Part shown: one piece after another, positions 1-8,053 of the stretch | How positions within the stretch are numbered: position 1 is the first letter of the stretch | How the letters are laid out: every line of letters starts with the position of its first letter | Assembly: GCA_964648365.1 (NCBI GenBank) | Contig: CAZYLK010000001.1 | Coordinates: 13,758-77,757 of the forward strand | DNA from: SURF-32 sp964648365 | GTDB lineage: Bacteria > Planctomycetota > Phycisphaerae > UBA1845 | Direction of reading: 5' to 3' | Length of the DNA: 64,000 bases | The notes under the pieces: model-generated | Database searches by the model: none | What the model was told of the DNA's origin: nothing | What the model saw: the letters and a program-made list of their open reading frames with translations, nothing else | Translations under genes and position numbers: made by a program

Positions 1-2340
1 ATCGGGCTGTTGTGCTACCGCCGATCCGCCATGTCCGCGGAGTGACACCGAGTTCGAGCCGGTGGAATCACGGGCTGGAAGCCCGTGCCACACCGCCTCG
101 TTCGGGCTGCCGTTTAGCGGCGGTGTGGACGCCGCCCATTCCAATTCGATGGCGGCCTGTCCCTCATACGCGGCCGTCTGGCGAATGCCGGCCAGCGCCG
201 CCACGGCATCGAACAGGCGGCCCATGCTGGACGTAAGTGGTGCATTGATGCGCTGCCGGATCATCCGCTCGATCACGCTCAGCTTCTGTCGCGACACGTG
301 CCGCTGGAGCGCCTCGCAAAAGCCGACCGCGTCGATCAGATGCGCGGCGGCCATGCGCCAGGGCTCATGGATCGCCTGCTCGCCGCCGGGCATGGGCACG
401 TAGCGCAGATGCGCCGCGCGACGGAAGCTGGACAAATCGCCGACCAGAAACTCGCCGCCCCAGACCGCGCCGTCTAGGCCGTAGCCGGTTCCGTCGAAGA
501 TCACCCCAATGGCCGTCTCGGTCGATCCGTTCTCCGCCAGGCAACTCGCGAGGTGGGCGTGATGGTGCTGCACGGCGAGCCGCCGCGGCGTGCGGTTTGC
601 GAGCGTCGGTCCCTGCAAATCCGCGCGGGCACAAGCCCGCGGCTCGCTTGAATTGCCGGATTCGCATCGCTGCAGCGCGTATCGCGTGGTCGCGTAGTCC
701 GGGTGCAGGTCGTGCACGAGCAGCGCCGGCTGAATGTCGAAGAACCGCTCGAAGTCGTCGATGGCCTGCGTGTAGGCTCGAAACGCAGAGAAGTCGTCCA
801 GGTCGCCGCCGTGGTGGCTGAGCATCGCCTGATGGCCGGCGCCCAGCGCGAACGTCGCTTTTAACTGCCCGCCGACGGCCAGGATGGGGATGCGGCAGTC
901 GCTCGGCAGCGACAGCGGCTGCGGCACGTACCCCCGCGAGCGCCGCAGGATCAGCGGCGCCCCGCCGGTGACGCGGACGATCGAGTCGTCGCAGCGGCGG
1001 TGGATCGGCCGGTCGTGCGTCAGCAGCAGATCGGCCAGACCGGCGAAGCGTTGGCGGGCGTCGGAGTCCTCGTAGGCGATCGGCTCGTCGGACAGGTTTC
1101 CGCTGGTCATCACCAGCGGCGTGCCGTCCATCTCGGCCATGAGCAGATGGTGCAGCGGTGTATACGGCAGCATCACGCCCAGCAGCGGATTACCCGGCGC
1201 GACGGCATCGGCGATGGGGTATACAAGCGAGCCGCGGGCTTCAGCCCGCGCGGATTCCCGGCACGGAAAACCCGTCCCGTTCGCAATCGACACGCCCTTA
1301 CGGAGCGCAACGTCGCCCACTGACGCCGACGCCAAATCCAGCCCCGGCCGCAGAATGCCGAGTGTGGTTGCTGGAACGAGTGGAGAGCCAAACGAGTCAG
1401 GTGACGCGGAGTTTCGCCGAACGTCCGCGCGGGCTGAAGCCCGCGGCTCGCTTTCGCTCGTGAGTTCTTCTGCATGGCCGGATCGCCGCTTCAGCAGCAC
1501 GATCGGTCGGCGCACATCCTCCAGCAGCCGCGCCTCATCGTACGACACCTCGCAGATCGCCTCGGCCGCGGCCAGATCGCGGACCATGATCGCGAACGGC
1601 TTTTCCTCGCGATGCTTGCGGCCGCGGAGCCTCTCAACGGCGGCTCCGTCCGACGCCAGGCAGGCGAGGTGATAGCCGCCCAGCCCTTTGATCGCCACGA
1701 TGGCGCCGCGGCGCAGGGATTCGGCCGCGGCGCGCAGCGGGTCATCTGTGGCTGCCGCGGTACCGTCGGGGGTCTCAAGCGCCAGTCGCGGCCCGCACAC
1801 CGGGCAGGCGGTCGGCTCGGCGTGAAAGCGGCGGTTGGCCGGATCCTCATATTCCCGGCGGCAGGCGTCGCACATGTCGAACCGCGACATCGTTGTCTGC
1901 GCGCGGTCGTAAGGGACGCCGGTGATGATCGTCAGCCGCGGTCCGCAATGGGTGCAATTCAAGAACGGGTAGCGATAGCGGCGGTCGGCCGGGTCGAAGA
2001 GTTCGGTCAGACATTCCGGGCACGTCGCCACGTCGGCCGGTACGGACACGCGCGACCCGCCGTCCGGTTCGCTGGCGACGATCTCAAATGCCCGGTCGTG
2101 TTGCGGCGGGCAGTCCTGCCACTCAACCCGGTCGATGCGGGCCAGCGGCGGGAGACGATCCGTCAACGCTTGTTGGAACCGGCTCAGGGTGGCGGCCGCG
2201 CCCTCGACTTGGATGAGTACGTGCGAGCCTTCGTTGCGCACGAAGCCGGTCAGGCCAAGCTGTGAGGCAACACGGTGGACGAAGGGGCGGAACCCGATCC
2301 CCTGCACCAGACCCGTGACTTTGGCACTTCGCCGGACCAT
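1..2340 (-). CDS. hypF: Carbamoyltransferase HypF, hydrogenase maturation (C-terminus beyond window)
   Basis: HypF makes the thiocarbamoyl group that becomes the cyanide ligand of [NiFe] hydrogenase. The start at 2340 opens with an acylphosphatase-like domain (VTGLVQGIGFRPFVHRVA). Two C-x2-C zinc-finger pairs follow (CPECL, CTHCG, CDAC, CPVCGP), then a YrdC-like domain (MLPYTPLHHLL, VMTSGNLSDEPI) and the Kae1-like domain (QHHHAHLASC, FDGTGYGLDGAVWGGEFL). It lies 158 bp below hypB on the same strand. The frame runs 780 codons to the window edge without a stop. It carries four in-frame palindromic repeats (66-91, 619-649, 1225-1255, 1424-1453). Two of these sit in an extra segment of roughly 85 residues between the YrdC core strand VLLKRR and the APGNPLLGVMLPY motif, where HypF proteins normally have only a short linker. 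Identity is certain; whether the inflated protein is active is unknown. Confidence 0.96.
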   Translation of the reverse strand, partial: MVRRSAKVTGLVQGIGFRPFVHRVASQLGLTGFVRNEGSHVLIQVEGAAATLSRFQQALTDRLPPLARIDRVEWQDCPPQHDRAFEIVASEPDGGSRVSVPADVATCPECLTELFDPADRRYRYPFLNCTHCGPRLTIITGVPYDRAQTTMSRFDMCDACRREYEDPANRRFHAEPTACPVCGPRLALETPDGTAAATDDPLRAAAESLRRGAIVAIKGLGGYHLACLASDGAAVERLRGRKHREEKPFAIMVRDLAAAEAICEVSYDEARLLEDVRRPIVLLKRRSGHAEELTSESEPRASARADVRRNSASPDSFGSPLVPATTLGILRPGLDLASASVGDVALRKGVSIANGTGFPCRESARAEARGSLVYPIADAVAPGNPLLGVMLPYTPLHHLLMAEMDGTPLVMTSGNLSDEPIAYEDSDARQRFAGLADLLLTHDRPIHRRCDDSIVRVTGGAPLILRRSRGYVPQPLSLPSDCRIPILAVGGQLKATFALGAGHQAMLSHHGGDLDDFSAFRAYTQAIDDFERFFDIQPALLVHDLHPDYATTRYALQRCESGNSSEPRACARADLQGPTLANRTPRRLAVQHHHAHLASCLAENGSTETAIGVIFDGTGYGLDGAVWGGEFLVGDLSSFRRAAHLRYVPMPGGEQAIHEPWRMAAAHLIDAVGFCEALQRHVSRQKLSVIERMIRQRINAPLTSSMGRLFDAVAALAGIRQTAAYEGQAAIELEWAASTPPLNGSPNEAVWHGLPARDSTGSNSVSLRGHGGSAVAQQPD
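66..91. repeat. Palindromic repeat, CGGGCTGGAAGCCCG family, inside hypF
   Basis: The core CGGGCTGGAAGCCCG is an inverted repeat flanked by AATCA and TGCCAC. Related copies stand outside genes at about 2399-2425 and 2467-2492. Here it is read in frame in hypF (minus strand) as WHGLPARDST. Confidence 0.85.
619..649. repeat. Palindromic repeat, GCGGGCTTCAGCCCGC family, inside hypF
   Basis: A copy of the GCGGGCnnnnGCCCGC palindrome with conserved flanks AGCGAGCC and GCGGAT. In hypF it is read as SEPRACARADL, between HDLHPDYATTRYA and the conserved VQHHHAHLASC. Confidence 0.88.
1225..1255. repeat. Palindromic repeat, GCGGGCTTCAGCCCGC family, inside hypF
   Basis: Same family as 619-649, but opposite in orientation to the copies at 619 and 1424, so hypF reads it as SARAEARGSL. 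It lies just before the APGNPLLGVMLPY motif. Confidence 0.88.
1424..1453. repeat. Palindromic repeat, GCGGGCTTCAGCCCGC family, inside hypF
   Basis: Third copy of the family in hypF, read as SEPRASARAD directly after VLLKRRSGHAEEL. With 1225-1255 it brackets the non-conserved insertion in the YrdC-like domain. Confidence 0.88.
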
Positions 2341-2365
2341 CGCATCACAGTCCACCAGCAGGATG

Positions 2366-2523
2366 CCGGAGCACCGGTTGAAAACCGGTGCCACAAGAGA
2401 ATCACGGGCAAGATGCCCGTGCCACACGTGCCACACAGACGCCGGTTGCAAACCGGTGCCACAGGAGAATCACGGGCAAGATGCCCGTGCCACGGGGGTC
2501 ACCGGTGACAAGCCGGCGCCACG
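2366..2523. repeat. Cluster of palindromic repeats between hypB and hypF
   Basis: Five units of two families alternate here. The CCGGTTGCAAACCGG type lies near 2371-2395, 2440-2463 and (degenerate) 2499-2523; the CACGGGCAAGATGCCCGTG type lies at 2402-2425 and 2469-2492. All end in GCCAC in the plus direction. The last unit overlaps the 3' end of hypB: the hypB TGA (2499-2501) is inside it and the last residues (VAPACHR) are translated from it. No gene is seen in this stretch. Confidence 0.9.
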
Positions 2524-3197
2524 GTTTCGCGACCGGCGGTGACCAATTCGATCACTTCATCGACGCCGACCCCGTTGCGGACGGATGTTTCGATGACCCG
2601 CATTCCCGGTCGGACCCGCCAGATGGCGTCGAGCATCGCGCGGCTGTCGAACCCCGCGGCCGCGGCCAGATCCACTTTCGTCAGCACGCACACGTCGGCC
2701 GTGTTGAAGATCGTCGGGTACTTCAGCGGCTTGTCCTCGCCTTCGGTGGTCGACACGAGGACCAGCCGCAGATCTTCGCCGAGGTCGTAACTGGCCGGGC
2801 AGACGAGGTTGCCGACGTTTTCGATAAACAGAAAATCAAGCTCATCCAGGCGCCACGGTTGCTCTGCTTCATCGCCACCGGCCAGCGCACGTTCGATCAT
2901 TGCCGCTTCCAGATGGCAGACGGTTCCCGTGACGATCTGCCGCACGGCCGCGCCGCTGGCGGAAAGCCGCCTGGCGTCGTTGTCCGTCGCCAGATCGCCG
3001 ACCAGCGCCGCGACGCGATGGGCTCTGCCCAGGCGTCGGAGCACCTCGCAGAGGAGCGACGTCTTGCCCGCGCCCGGGCTGGAGACGAGGCTGACGACGA
3101 ACGTTCCCGCCTCGTGAAACCGACTCCGCAGCGCGCGTGCGACCACGTCGTTGTGCTTGAGGATCTGCCGGCGTACTTCGACCAGGCGCGTTGTCAT
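2499..3197 (-). CDS. hypB: Hydrogenase nickel incorporation GTPase HypB
   Basis: A 232-residue SIMIBI-class GTPase that delivers nickel to the hydrogenase large subunit together with HypA. Visible motifs are the P-loop SSPGAGKTSL near residue 40, the G-domain metal site CHLEA following TGTV, FIENVGNLVCPA (switch/metal region) and the guanine-specificity motif TKVD. The N-terminal CxxCGC motif and the His-rich stretch of some HypB proteins are absent, so nickel storage is unlikely. The ATG at 3197 overlaps the hypA stop (ATGA), indicating translational coupling. The extreme C-terminus and stop codon lie within a palindromic repeat, so the natural end may have been rewritten by the repeat. Confidence 0.96.
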   Translation of the reverse strand: MTTRLVEVRRQILKHNDVVARALRSRFHEAGTFVVSLVSSPGAGKTSLLCEVLRRLGRAHRVAALVGDLATDNDARRLSASGAAVRQIVTGTVCHLEAAMIERALAGGDEAEQPWRLDELDFLFIENVGNLVCPASYDLGEDLRLVLVSTTEGEDKPLKYPTIFNTADVCVLTKVDLAAAAGFDSRAMLDAIWRVRPGMRVIETSVRNGVGVDEVIELVTAGRETVAPACHR

Positions 3198-3541
3198 TCG
3201 AGCACCTCCAGCGCGGCGATTTCCAGTTCCCGCCCGGCCACCACCTGCGTCGATGGCGTCCCACAGACGACGCAGCGAGGCTCATAGTCCGATACCGCGG
3301 CCTGTTCGCGGCCGCAGCCATCGCAGTAGATCCGCAGCGGCACCTCCTCGATGGTCAGCGCGGCGTCGGCGACGGCCGAACCCTGCCGGGCCAGCTCGAA
3401 CGCGGACGTCAGAGCCTCCGCGACGACGCCGGCCAGCCGGCCCAGCCGCACGCGGATCGCCGCGACGTGCAGGCCGCCCGCCGCGGCGGCCTCCTGGCTC
3501 GCCAAGTGGACGATATTGAGCGCGATTGACAGCTCGTGCAT
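3194..3541 (-). CDS. hypA: Hydrogenase/urease nickel metallochaperone HypA
   Basis: A 115-residue HypA. The N-terminus MHELS supplies the invariant Met-His-Glu nickel site. A zinc-ribbon with two C-x2-C pairs (CDGCG and CVVCG) lies at about residues 73-93. It overlaps hypB by four bases. It sits 159 bp below infA on the same strand; the spacer (3542-3700) holds no gene and only a degenerate GTGTGGCAACACG-like motif. Together with hypB and hypF it predicts a [NiFe] hydrogenase elsewhere in the genome; no structural hydrogenase gene lies in this window. Confidence 0.95.
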   Translation of the reverse strand: MHELSIALNIVHLASQEAAAAGGLHVAAIRVRLGRLAGVVAEALTSAFELARQGSAVADAALTIEEVPLRIYCDGCGREQAAVSDYEPRCVVCGTPSTQVVAGRELEIAALEVLE

Positions 3542-3700
3542 GGCCCCGCGGCTCCAGGGGACGGTCCCATGCGGAGGTGTGGCAACACGCGTGCCAGCCT
3601 CCCGAACGGTGACCCACCTGGCTCAAAGGGCTATGCCGGTGGTAGACGTGCAGGTCAGGCCGTCGGTTGAACACCGAGGGGCTGAACCGGCCGGGGGGTG

Positions 3701-3925
3701 TTACCGCCGGTAGATGATCCGCCCGCGATTGAGGTCGTAGGGGGAGACTTCGATCAGGACGCGGTCGCCCGGCAGGATGCGGATGTAGTGCTTCCGCATC
3801 TTGCCCGAGATGTGGCACAAGACCCGGTGCTTGTCCTGACCGACGTCCACCTCGATGGTGAACATCGCGTTCGGCAGCGCCTGGACCACCGTACCCTCCA
3901 TCTCGATGACTTCAGCTTTCGCCAT
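3701..3925 (-). CDS. infA: Translation initiation factor IF-1
   Basis: A 74-residue S1/OB-fold protein (MAKAEVIEMEGTV, FTIEVDVGQDKHRVLCHISGK, RILPGDRVLIEVSPYDL, GRIIYRR) that binds the ribosomal A site during initiation. The ATG at 3925 is preceded by a GGGAG Shine-Dalgarno sequence. Length and sequence are typical. A promoter lies about 90 bp upstream. Confidence 0.97.
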   Translation of the reverse strand: MAKAEVIEMEGTVVQALPNAMFTIEVDVGQDKHRVLCHISGKMRKHYIRILPGDRVLIEVSPYDLNRGRIIYRR

Positions 3926-4013
3926 AGGCTCCCTGCTTCGCATCCACGCCCGCCGCCGCGGCCGGCGACTCCCGGACCGCACGACCCCGGCGGGGTCTCA
4001 AATCGAAGGGGGG

Positions 4014-4042
4014 AGTATACGGGCGCTTCCCCGCTGCCTCAA
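4014..4042 (-). promoter_or_regulatory. Predicted sigma70-type promoter of infA
   Basis: On the minus strand, TTGAGG (4037-4042) is followed by a 17-bp spacer and TATACT (4014-4019). The same -10 hexamer is used in the dnaG promoter of this window. Confidence 0.55.
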
Positions 4043-4248
4043 CCCGGCGTCTTATCGGCGCCGCGACGGGGAGTAGCGGGGGGCGGCCGTGGACGGCGAC
4101 CGCGTCGGCCGGCCCTTTCGAGGGAGCCGCGCAAAGCCTCATCGGCCTCAGAGTGTCGCGGCGGATGTAAGTGCGGGTTCCATCGGACGGTGCGTCCCTG
4201 CCGGCGCCGGGCGGTGCGAGCGCGTCGTCGCTGCCTGAGCCGTCGCCA

Positions 4249-5499
4249 TCAACCGCAGCTTTCGCGGACGCCGCGCACTTTCCTGCACGCGCCGGCGCCC
4301 CCGTCCGGGCAGTCGATCTTGCGGAGCTTCAACTTTTTGTCGCATTCCGCGATCTGCTCGCAGCGTGTGTCAGAGGCGAAACGGTCGCCGCGTGCCGGGC
4401 ACGCATCGCATCCGCCGCGGGCCTTGGATGCATGCTTGAGGGAGTAGACGCACCGGTTTCCCGGTTCGACGACTTCCGCCAGATCCGGCCGGTAGCTCTC
4501 CAGCGTGCAGCGGATGCGACGCGCCTGCTGAGCCGTGAACTCCGTCATGCACAGATCGTCGGTGTAGTCCATGTAGTTCGTGTAGGGGTCGGGCGTGGAA
4601 CACGAGACGGGGTTGCGCGGGCAGTCGTAATTCGGTTCTCGCTGCGTGTTCGTGTCGCAGATCGTGTCGCCGCGGGTGAAGCACTGCCCCTCGTTGTGGC
4701 AGCCGCCGTCAAACGTGTGCCACAGGCCGAGGTAGTGGCCGACCTCGTGCGTGGCAGTGCGGCCCTGGTCGTACGGCGCCTCAGGCGCGTTGCGTCCGAA
4801 GACGCTGTGCAAAATCACCACGCGGTCGGACTTGCCGCCGACGTTGCCGTCCTGGGGCAGGAAGGGCACGTAGCCGAGGGCGCCGCGCGGCGAGTTGGTG
4901 TAGATGTTCATGTAACGGTGCGGATCCCACGCCAGTTCGCGGTAGTAGTCGCCGTCGTCGTCGAACCAGGTGTTGTTGACGGTTCGGGTGATGCCGGTGG
5001 TGGGGTTGCCGTCGGGGTCGGTCGTGGCCAGGAAGAACTCGATCTGGATGTCCGTGCCGTCCTGGCCGTTGGTGCCCGGCAGGGCGAGGAAATCCTCGTT
5101 GAGGATGTCGATCTGGCTGCGAACCCGTTCGTCAGGGATCGCCCCGCGGCCGTTGGTGCGCTCGATCACGTGGACGACGACGGGGATGCGGTACCGGCGG
5201 ACACCGGGGTCGTACACGTCTCTCGGGTTTGTGGACGAGTAGCCGCAATCGTCGTTGAGCGCGCCCGGCCCGGCCTCTCCGGCGGGCGGCGTGGCGCAGC
5301 GCATTCCGTGCGTCCGAAACAGGTCGGATTCGAGGTAATCGGACCATGAGGCAAACGTCCGCCCGGCGGCGACGACGGCGCCGTCCTCGCGCTCTTCGAA
5401 CGCAGGGAGGTCGGGGCGCTGGGCGAAGGCCGTCGCGACCGGCGATGCCGCGGCAACGAGGAGCGAGAGCGATAGAATCGTACGGCTGGGCGTCTTCAT
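4249..5499 (-). CDS. Secreted M43 (pappalysin-like) zinc metalloprotease with Cys-rich C-terminal domain
   Basis: A 416-residue precursor. The start chosen is the ATG at 5499, giving a classical signal peptide (MKTPSRTILSLSLLVAAASP...AFA). The catalytic core contains the extended zinc motif HEVGHYLGLWH (H-E-x2-H-x2-G-x2-H) and a Met-turn in NYMDY, as in the M43 cytophagalysin/pappalysin family, with VVVHVIERTNG and YMNIYTN upstream. From about residue 349 a separate tail of 67 residues carries eight cysteines (CVYSLK..., GCDAC, RCE, ECDKK, DCPD, ACRK, ESCG). The same tail ends two other secreted proteins in this window. It probably acts outside the cytoplasm; its substrate is unknown. Confidence 0.9.
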   Translation of the reverse strand: MKTPSRTILSLSLLVAAASPVATAFAQRPDLPAFEEREDGAVVAAGRTFASWSDYLESDLFRTHGMRCATPPAGEAGPGALNDDCGYSSTNPRDVYDPGVRRYRIPVVVHVIERTNGRGAIPDERVRSQIDILNEDFLALPGTNGQDGTDIQIEFFLATTDPDGNPTTGITRTVNNTWFDDDGDYYRELAWDPHRYMNIYTNSPRGALGYVPFLPQDGNVGGKSDRVVILHSVFGRNAPEAPYDQGRTATHEVGHYLGLWHTFDGGCHNEGQCFTRGDTICDTNTQREPNYDCPRNPVSCSTPDPYTNYMDYTDDLCMTEFTAQQARRIRCTLESYRPDLAEVVEPGNRCVYSLKHASKARGGCDACPARGDRFASDTRCEQIAECDKKLKLRKIDCPDGGAGACRKVRGVRESCG

Positions 5500-5781
5500 G
5501 TCATAGGCTCCGGGGCGACCACCGTCGGCCTTTCCCATTGTAGCAAACCCGAGCCCTCAAGGTGACCGAAGGCCCGGTGCGTTTCGACGTGGTCGGATCG
5601 TGACGATGAGGCTCGACGGCGCAGCGTCCCGCTCGTGCCTCTCGGGCATGGCGGTGGGAACGCGGAAACGATGGGGGCTTCCGACGGCGCGGCCGGCGGG
5701 GTAGACTAGGCGTATGAGTTTTCACTGGGCATTTGATGCAGGGACTCACCACGCGGGTGAATGCTCAACCGAGGCGGAATC
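5500..5781. other. Intergenic region without a recognisable gene
   Basis: This 282-bp spacer separates divergent genes (the protease on minus, the DUF433 gene on plus). Short open frames here lack homology that I recognise. The GAGG just before 5782 is the ribosome binding site of the DUF433 gene. Confidence 0.5.
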
Positions 5782-6012
5782 ATGGACTGGCGGAAACGAA
5801 TCGTAGTAGACCCGGCCATCCTCGTCGGGAAGCCGGTGATCAAGGGGACACGAATCAGCGTGGAACTGGTGGTGGACTTGCTGGCGCGCGGATACACGAT
5901 ACAGGATGTGCTCCGACAGTATCCGCACATAACAGCGGAGGACGTACAGGCGTGCCTTGCGTACGCCAGCTACGTGCTGCGTTCGGAACGGGTCTACGCC
6001 CACCCCGCATGA
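5782..6012 (+). CDS. DUF433 domain antitoxin-like protein
   Basis: A 76-residue protein (MDWRKRIVVDPAILVGKPVIKGTRISVELVVDLLARG) of the DUF433 family: a small winged-helix-like fold commonly paired with DUF5615 PIN-like toxins. The ATG at 5782 was chosen because GAGGCGG lies 4-11 bp upstream; an in-frame ATG at 5761 lacks a ribosome binding site. The gene ends 11 bp before the DUF5615 gene, so the two should be co-transcribed. The role as antitoxin and autorepressor is inferred from family pairing. Confidence 0.85.
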   Translation: MDWRKRIVVDPAILVGKPVIKGTRISVELVVDLLARGYTIQDVLRQYPHITAEDVQACLAYASYVLRSERVYAHPA

Positions 6013-6023
6013 TGAGGTGACGA

Positions 6024-6398
6024 ATGCGGTTCCTCGCGAACGAGAACTTTCCCGGCCCGGTGGTGGAGGCGCTCCGCAGTCGTGGCGAAGACGTGAGTTG
6101 GATCGCCCAGGAATCGCCTGGCGCTCGCGACGATGTTGTCTTGGCGCGGGCTCAGATGGAACAACGAATTCTGGTGACCTTTGACAAGGATTTCGGCGAG
6201 TTGGCGTTCAGGTCGCGCCTTCCCGCCGCATCTGGAGTCGTACTGTTTCGGCTCAACGGTGCCAGTCCGTCTGAAGACAATGCGCGGGCGTTGTCGGCGC
6301 TCGCCGAGCGACTGGACTGGGCCGGTCACTTCGCCGTCGTGCATGACGATCGCATTCGCATGCGACCCCTGCCGCACCTGCAGAATGAGGATCCTTGA
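6024..6398 (+). CDS. DUF5615 family PIN-like toxin
   Basis: A 124-residue protein beginning MRFLANENFPGPVVEALRSRGEDV. It shows the acidic positions typical of DUF5615/Mut7-C-like PIN folds: the N-terminal NEN motif, ARDDVVLARA and FDKDFGELAF. PIN-like nucleases of this group are thought to cleave RNA and to be neutralised by the upstream DUF433 partner. Length is normal and all three motifs are intact, so the pair looks functional. Confidence 0.85.
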   Translation: MRFLANENFPGPVVEALRSRGEDVSWIAQESPGARDDVVLARAQMEQRILVTFDKDFGELAFRSRLPAASGVVLFRLNGASPSEDNARALSALAERLDWAGHFAVVHDDRIRMRPLPHLQNEDP

Positions 6399-6467
6399 TC
6401 GGCGTTGGCGGTCGAAGTCGTTGCGGCGGGCGCTGATCACGTCACGCCCATCATTGGGGGCGCGACG

Positions 6468-6502
6468 CCCCGCGCGGCGCTCGCATACGGCGCCGCGCGG
6501 GG
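6468..6502. terminator. Bidirectional terminator hairpin
   Basis: A perfect 13-bp stem (CCCCGCGCGGCGC, 6468-6480, pairing with 6490-6502) and a 9-nt loop lie between the convergent toxin gene (plus) and gdhA (minus). No long T-tract follows on either side. Confidence 0.6.
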
Positions 6503-6539
6503 ATACCCACACACATGTTTCAGACGGGGCAGGGGGCGG

Positions 6540-7931
6540 CTACGGGAAAATCCCCCGCTCCTTGTAGATCTTCTCCAGCCGGCTCAGCGCCAGCACGTAC
6601 GCGGCCGTGCGCCAATCAATCGACAGTTCGCGGGCCTTGTCGCGCACGCGATCGTAGGCGAGGTTCATCTTCTTTCGCAGCTTGAAGTCCACCTCTTCCA
6701 GATCCCAGAACTCGCTCCGCTTGTTCTGCAGCCACTCGAAGTAGCTGACCACCACGCCGCCCGCGTTGCACAGGATGTCCGGGACGACGTCGATGCCTTT
6801 CTTCTGCAGGATCTCGTCCGCTTCGGGTGTGGTCGGGCCGTTGGCCGCTTCGGCCACCACCGAGACGTTCAGCCAGGGGGCCGTGGTGGCGTTGATCTGG
6901 TTCTCCATGGCCGCGGGCACGAAGATGTCGGCCGGCGTCTGCATGAACATGATGTTGTCCACGAACTCGCCGCCGGGATAGCGGGCGACGCCGCCGTGAA
7001 CGCTGACGTAGCGGAGCAGGTCTTCCGGGTCGAGGCCGTTGCGGTTGCGCACGCCTCCGGTCACATCCTGAACGGCGATCAACTTGGCGCCCATGCCGGC
7101 GATGAGGCGGGCCGCCCAGGAGCCGACGTTGCCGAACCCCTGCACGGTGAACGTCGCCTCTTCCAGCGGTCGGCGATGCTCCTGCGCCCAGCGCTGCACA
7201 CAGTACGCGACGCCCTGGCCGGTGGCCTTGTCGCGCCCGGCGCTGCCGCCGGCCGCCACCGGCTTGCCCGTGACGACGTGGACGTGTCGCTGCCGTTCGT
7301 GCGGGGGCAGCGTGGACAGATACGTGTCCAGGATCCACGCCATGATCTGCGGATTCGTGTTCACGTCCGGGGCGGGGATGTCGTAGTCAGGCCCGATGTT
7401 GTCGCCCAATGCGTAGGCGAATCGCCGCGTGATGCGTTCCAACTGCGTGGCGGAGTACTTCGACGGGTCGATCTGGATGCCCCCCTTGGCCCCGCCGAAC
7501 GGGATGTCGACCAGGGCGCACTTGAAGGTCATCCACGCCGCCAGTGCCCGGGCTTCGTCGATGTCGAGTTGCGGATGAAACCGCAGCCCGCCCTTGAAGG
7601 GACCGAGCGCGTCGTTGTGCTGCACGCGATAGCCGGTGAAGACCTCGACGTCACAGCCGTTCATCTTCACCGGGAAGTTGACGACGATTTCGTTTTCGGT
7701 GCTGCCGATGATCTTCCGGATATTGGGATCGAGCCGCATGAGGTCCGCCGCCCGGTCGAGCCGCGTCATCACGTCGGCGAACAGCGACCGCGGCGCCGCG
7801 GGCGCGGCCGGGGGGGGCGGCGGCTGTGGTGCGCGCGGCCGATCGTCCCTGGGTTCCACGCGAGGCGCTTTTCGTTCCTCGAGCACGCCGGGTGACGTGC
7901 TCGACTGTTCGATGATGGTATGCGTTGCCAT
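6540..7931 (-). CDS. gdhA: Glutamate dehydrogenase (NAD(P)-dependent)
   Basis: A 463-residue member of the Glu/Leu/Phe/Val dehydrogenase family, interconverting glutamate and 2-oxoglutarate plus ammonia. Substrate-binding GPFKGGLRFHP, catalytic PFGGAKGGI, PAPDVNT and the Rossmann motif GFGNVGSW are intact. The ATG at 7931 was chosen over upstream in-frame starts because AAAGGCAG precedes it. Residues about 10-45 form an unusual Pro/Ala/Arg-rich segment before the conserved start of the enzyme, not normal for this compact cytosolic enzyme. A gene for a double-Cys-motif protein lies 122 bp upstream on the same strand. Confidence 0.95.
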   Translation of the reverse strand: MATHTIIEQSSTSPGVLEERKAPRVEPRDDRPRAPQPPPPPAAPAAPRSLFADVMTRLDRAADLMRLDPNIRKIIGSTENEIVVNFPVKMNGCDVEVFTGYRVQHNDALGPFKGGLRFHPQLDIDEARALAAWMTFKCALVDIPFGGAKGGIQIDPSKYSATQLERITRRFAYALGDNIGPDYDIPAPDVNTNPQIMAWILDTYLSTLPPHERQRHVHVVTGKPVAAGGSAGRDKATGQGVAYCVQRWAQEHRRPLEEATFTVQGFGNVGSWAARLIAGMGAKLIAVQDVTGGVRNRNGLDPEDLLRYVSVHGGVARYPGGEFVDNIMFMQTPADIFVPAAMENQINATTAPWLNVSVVAEAANGPTTPEADEILQKKGIDVVPDILCNAGGVVVSYFEWLQNKRSEFWDLEEVDFKLRKKMNLAYDRVRDKARELSIDWRTAAYVLALSRLEKIYKERGIFP

Positions 7932-8053
7932 GGCATCAACTGCCTTTCTGGACGGATGCAGCGGGCCGGCCACACCGGGTCGCACCGCTGCATCCGGGTT
8001 TGTGTTTTTCTTTCGGTCGGCGAACCCCGTACCGGCACGCTGCGCGGCGTGCG

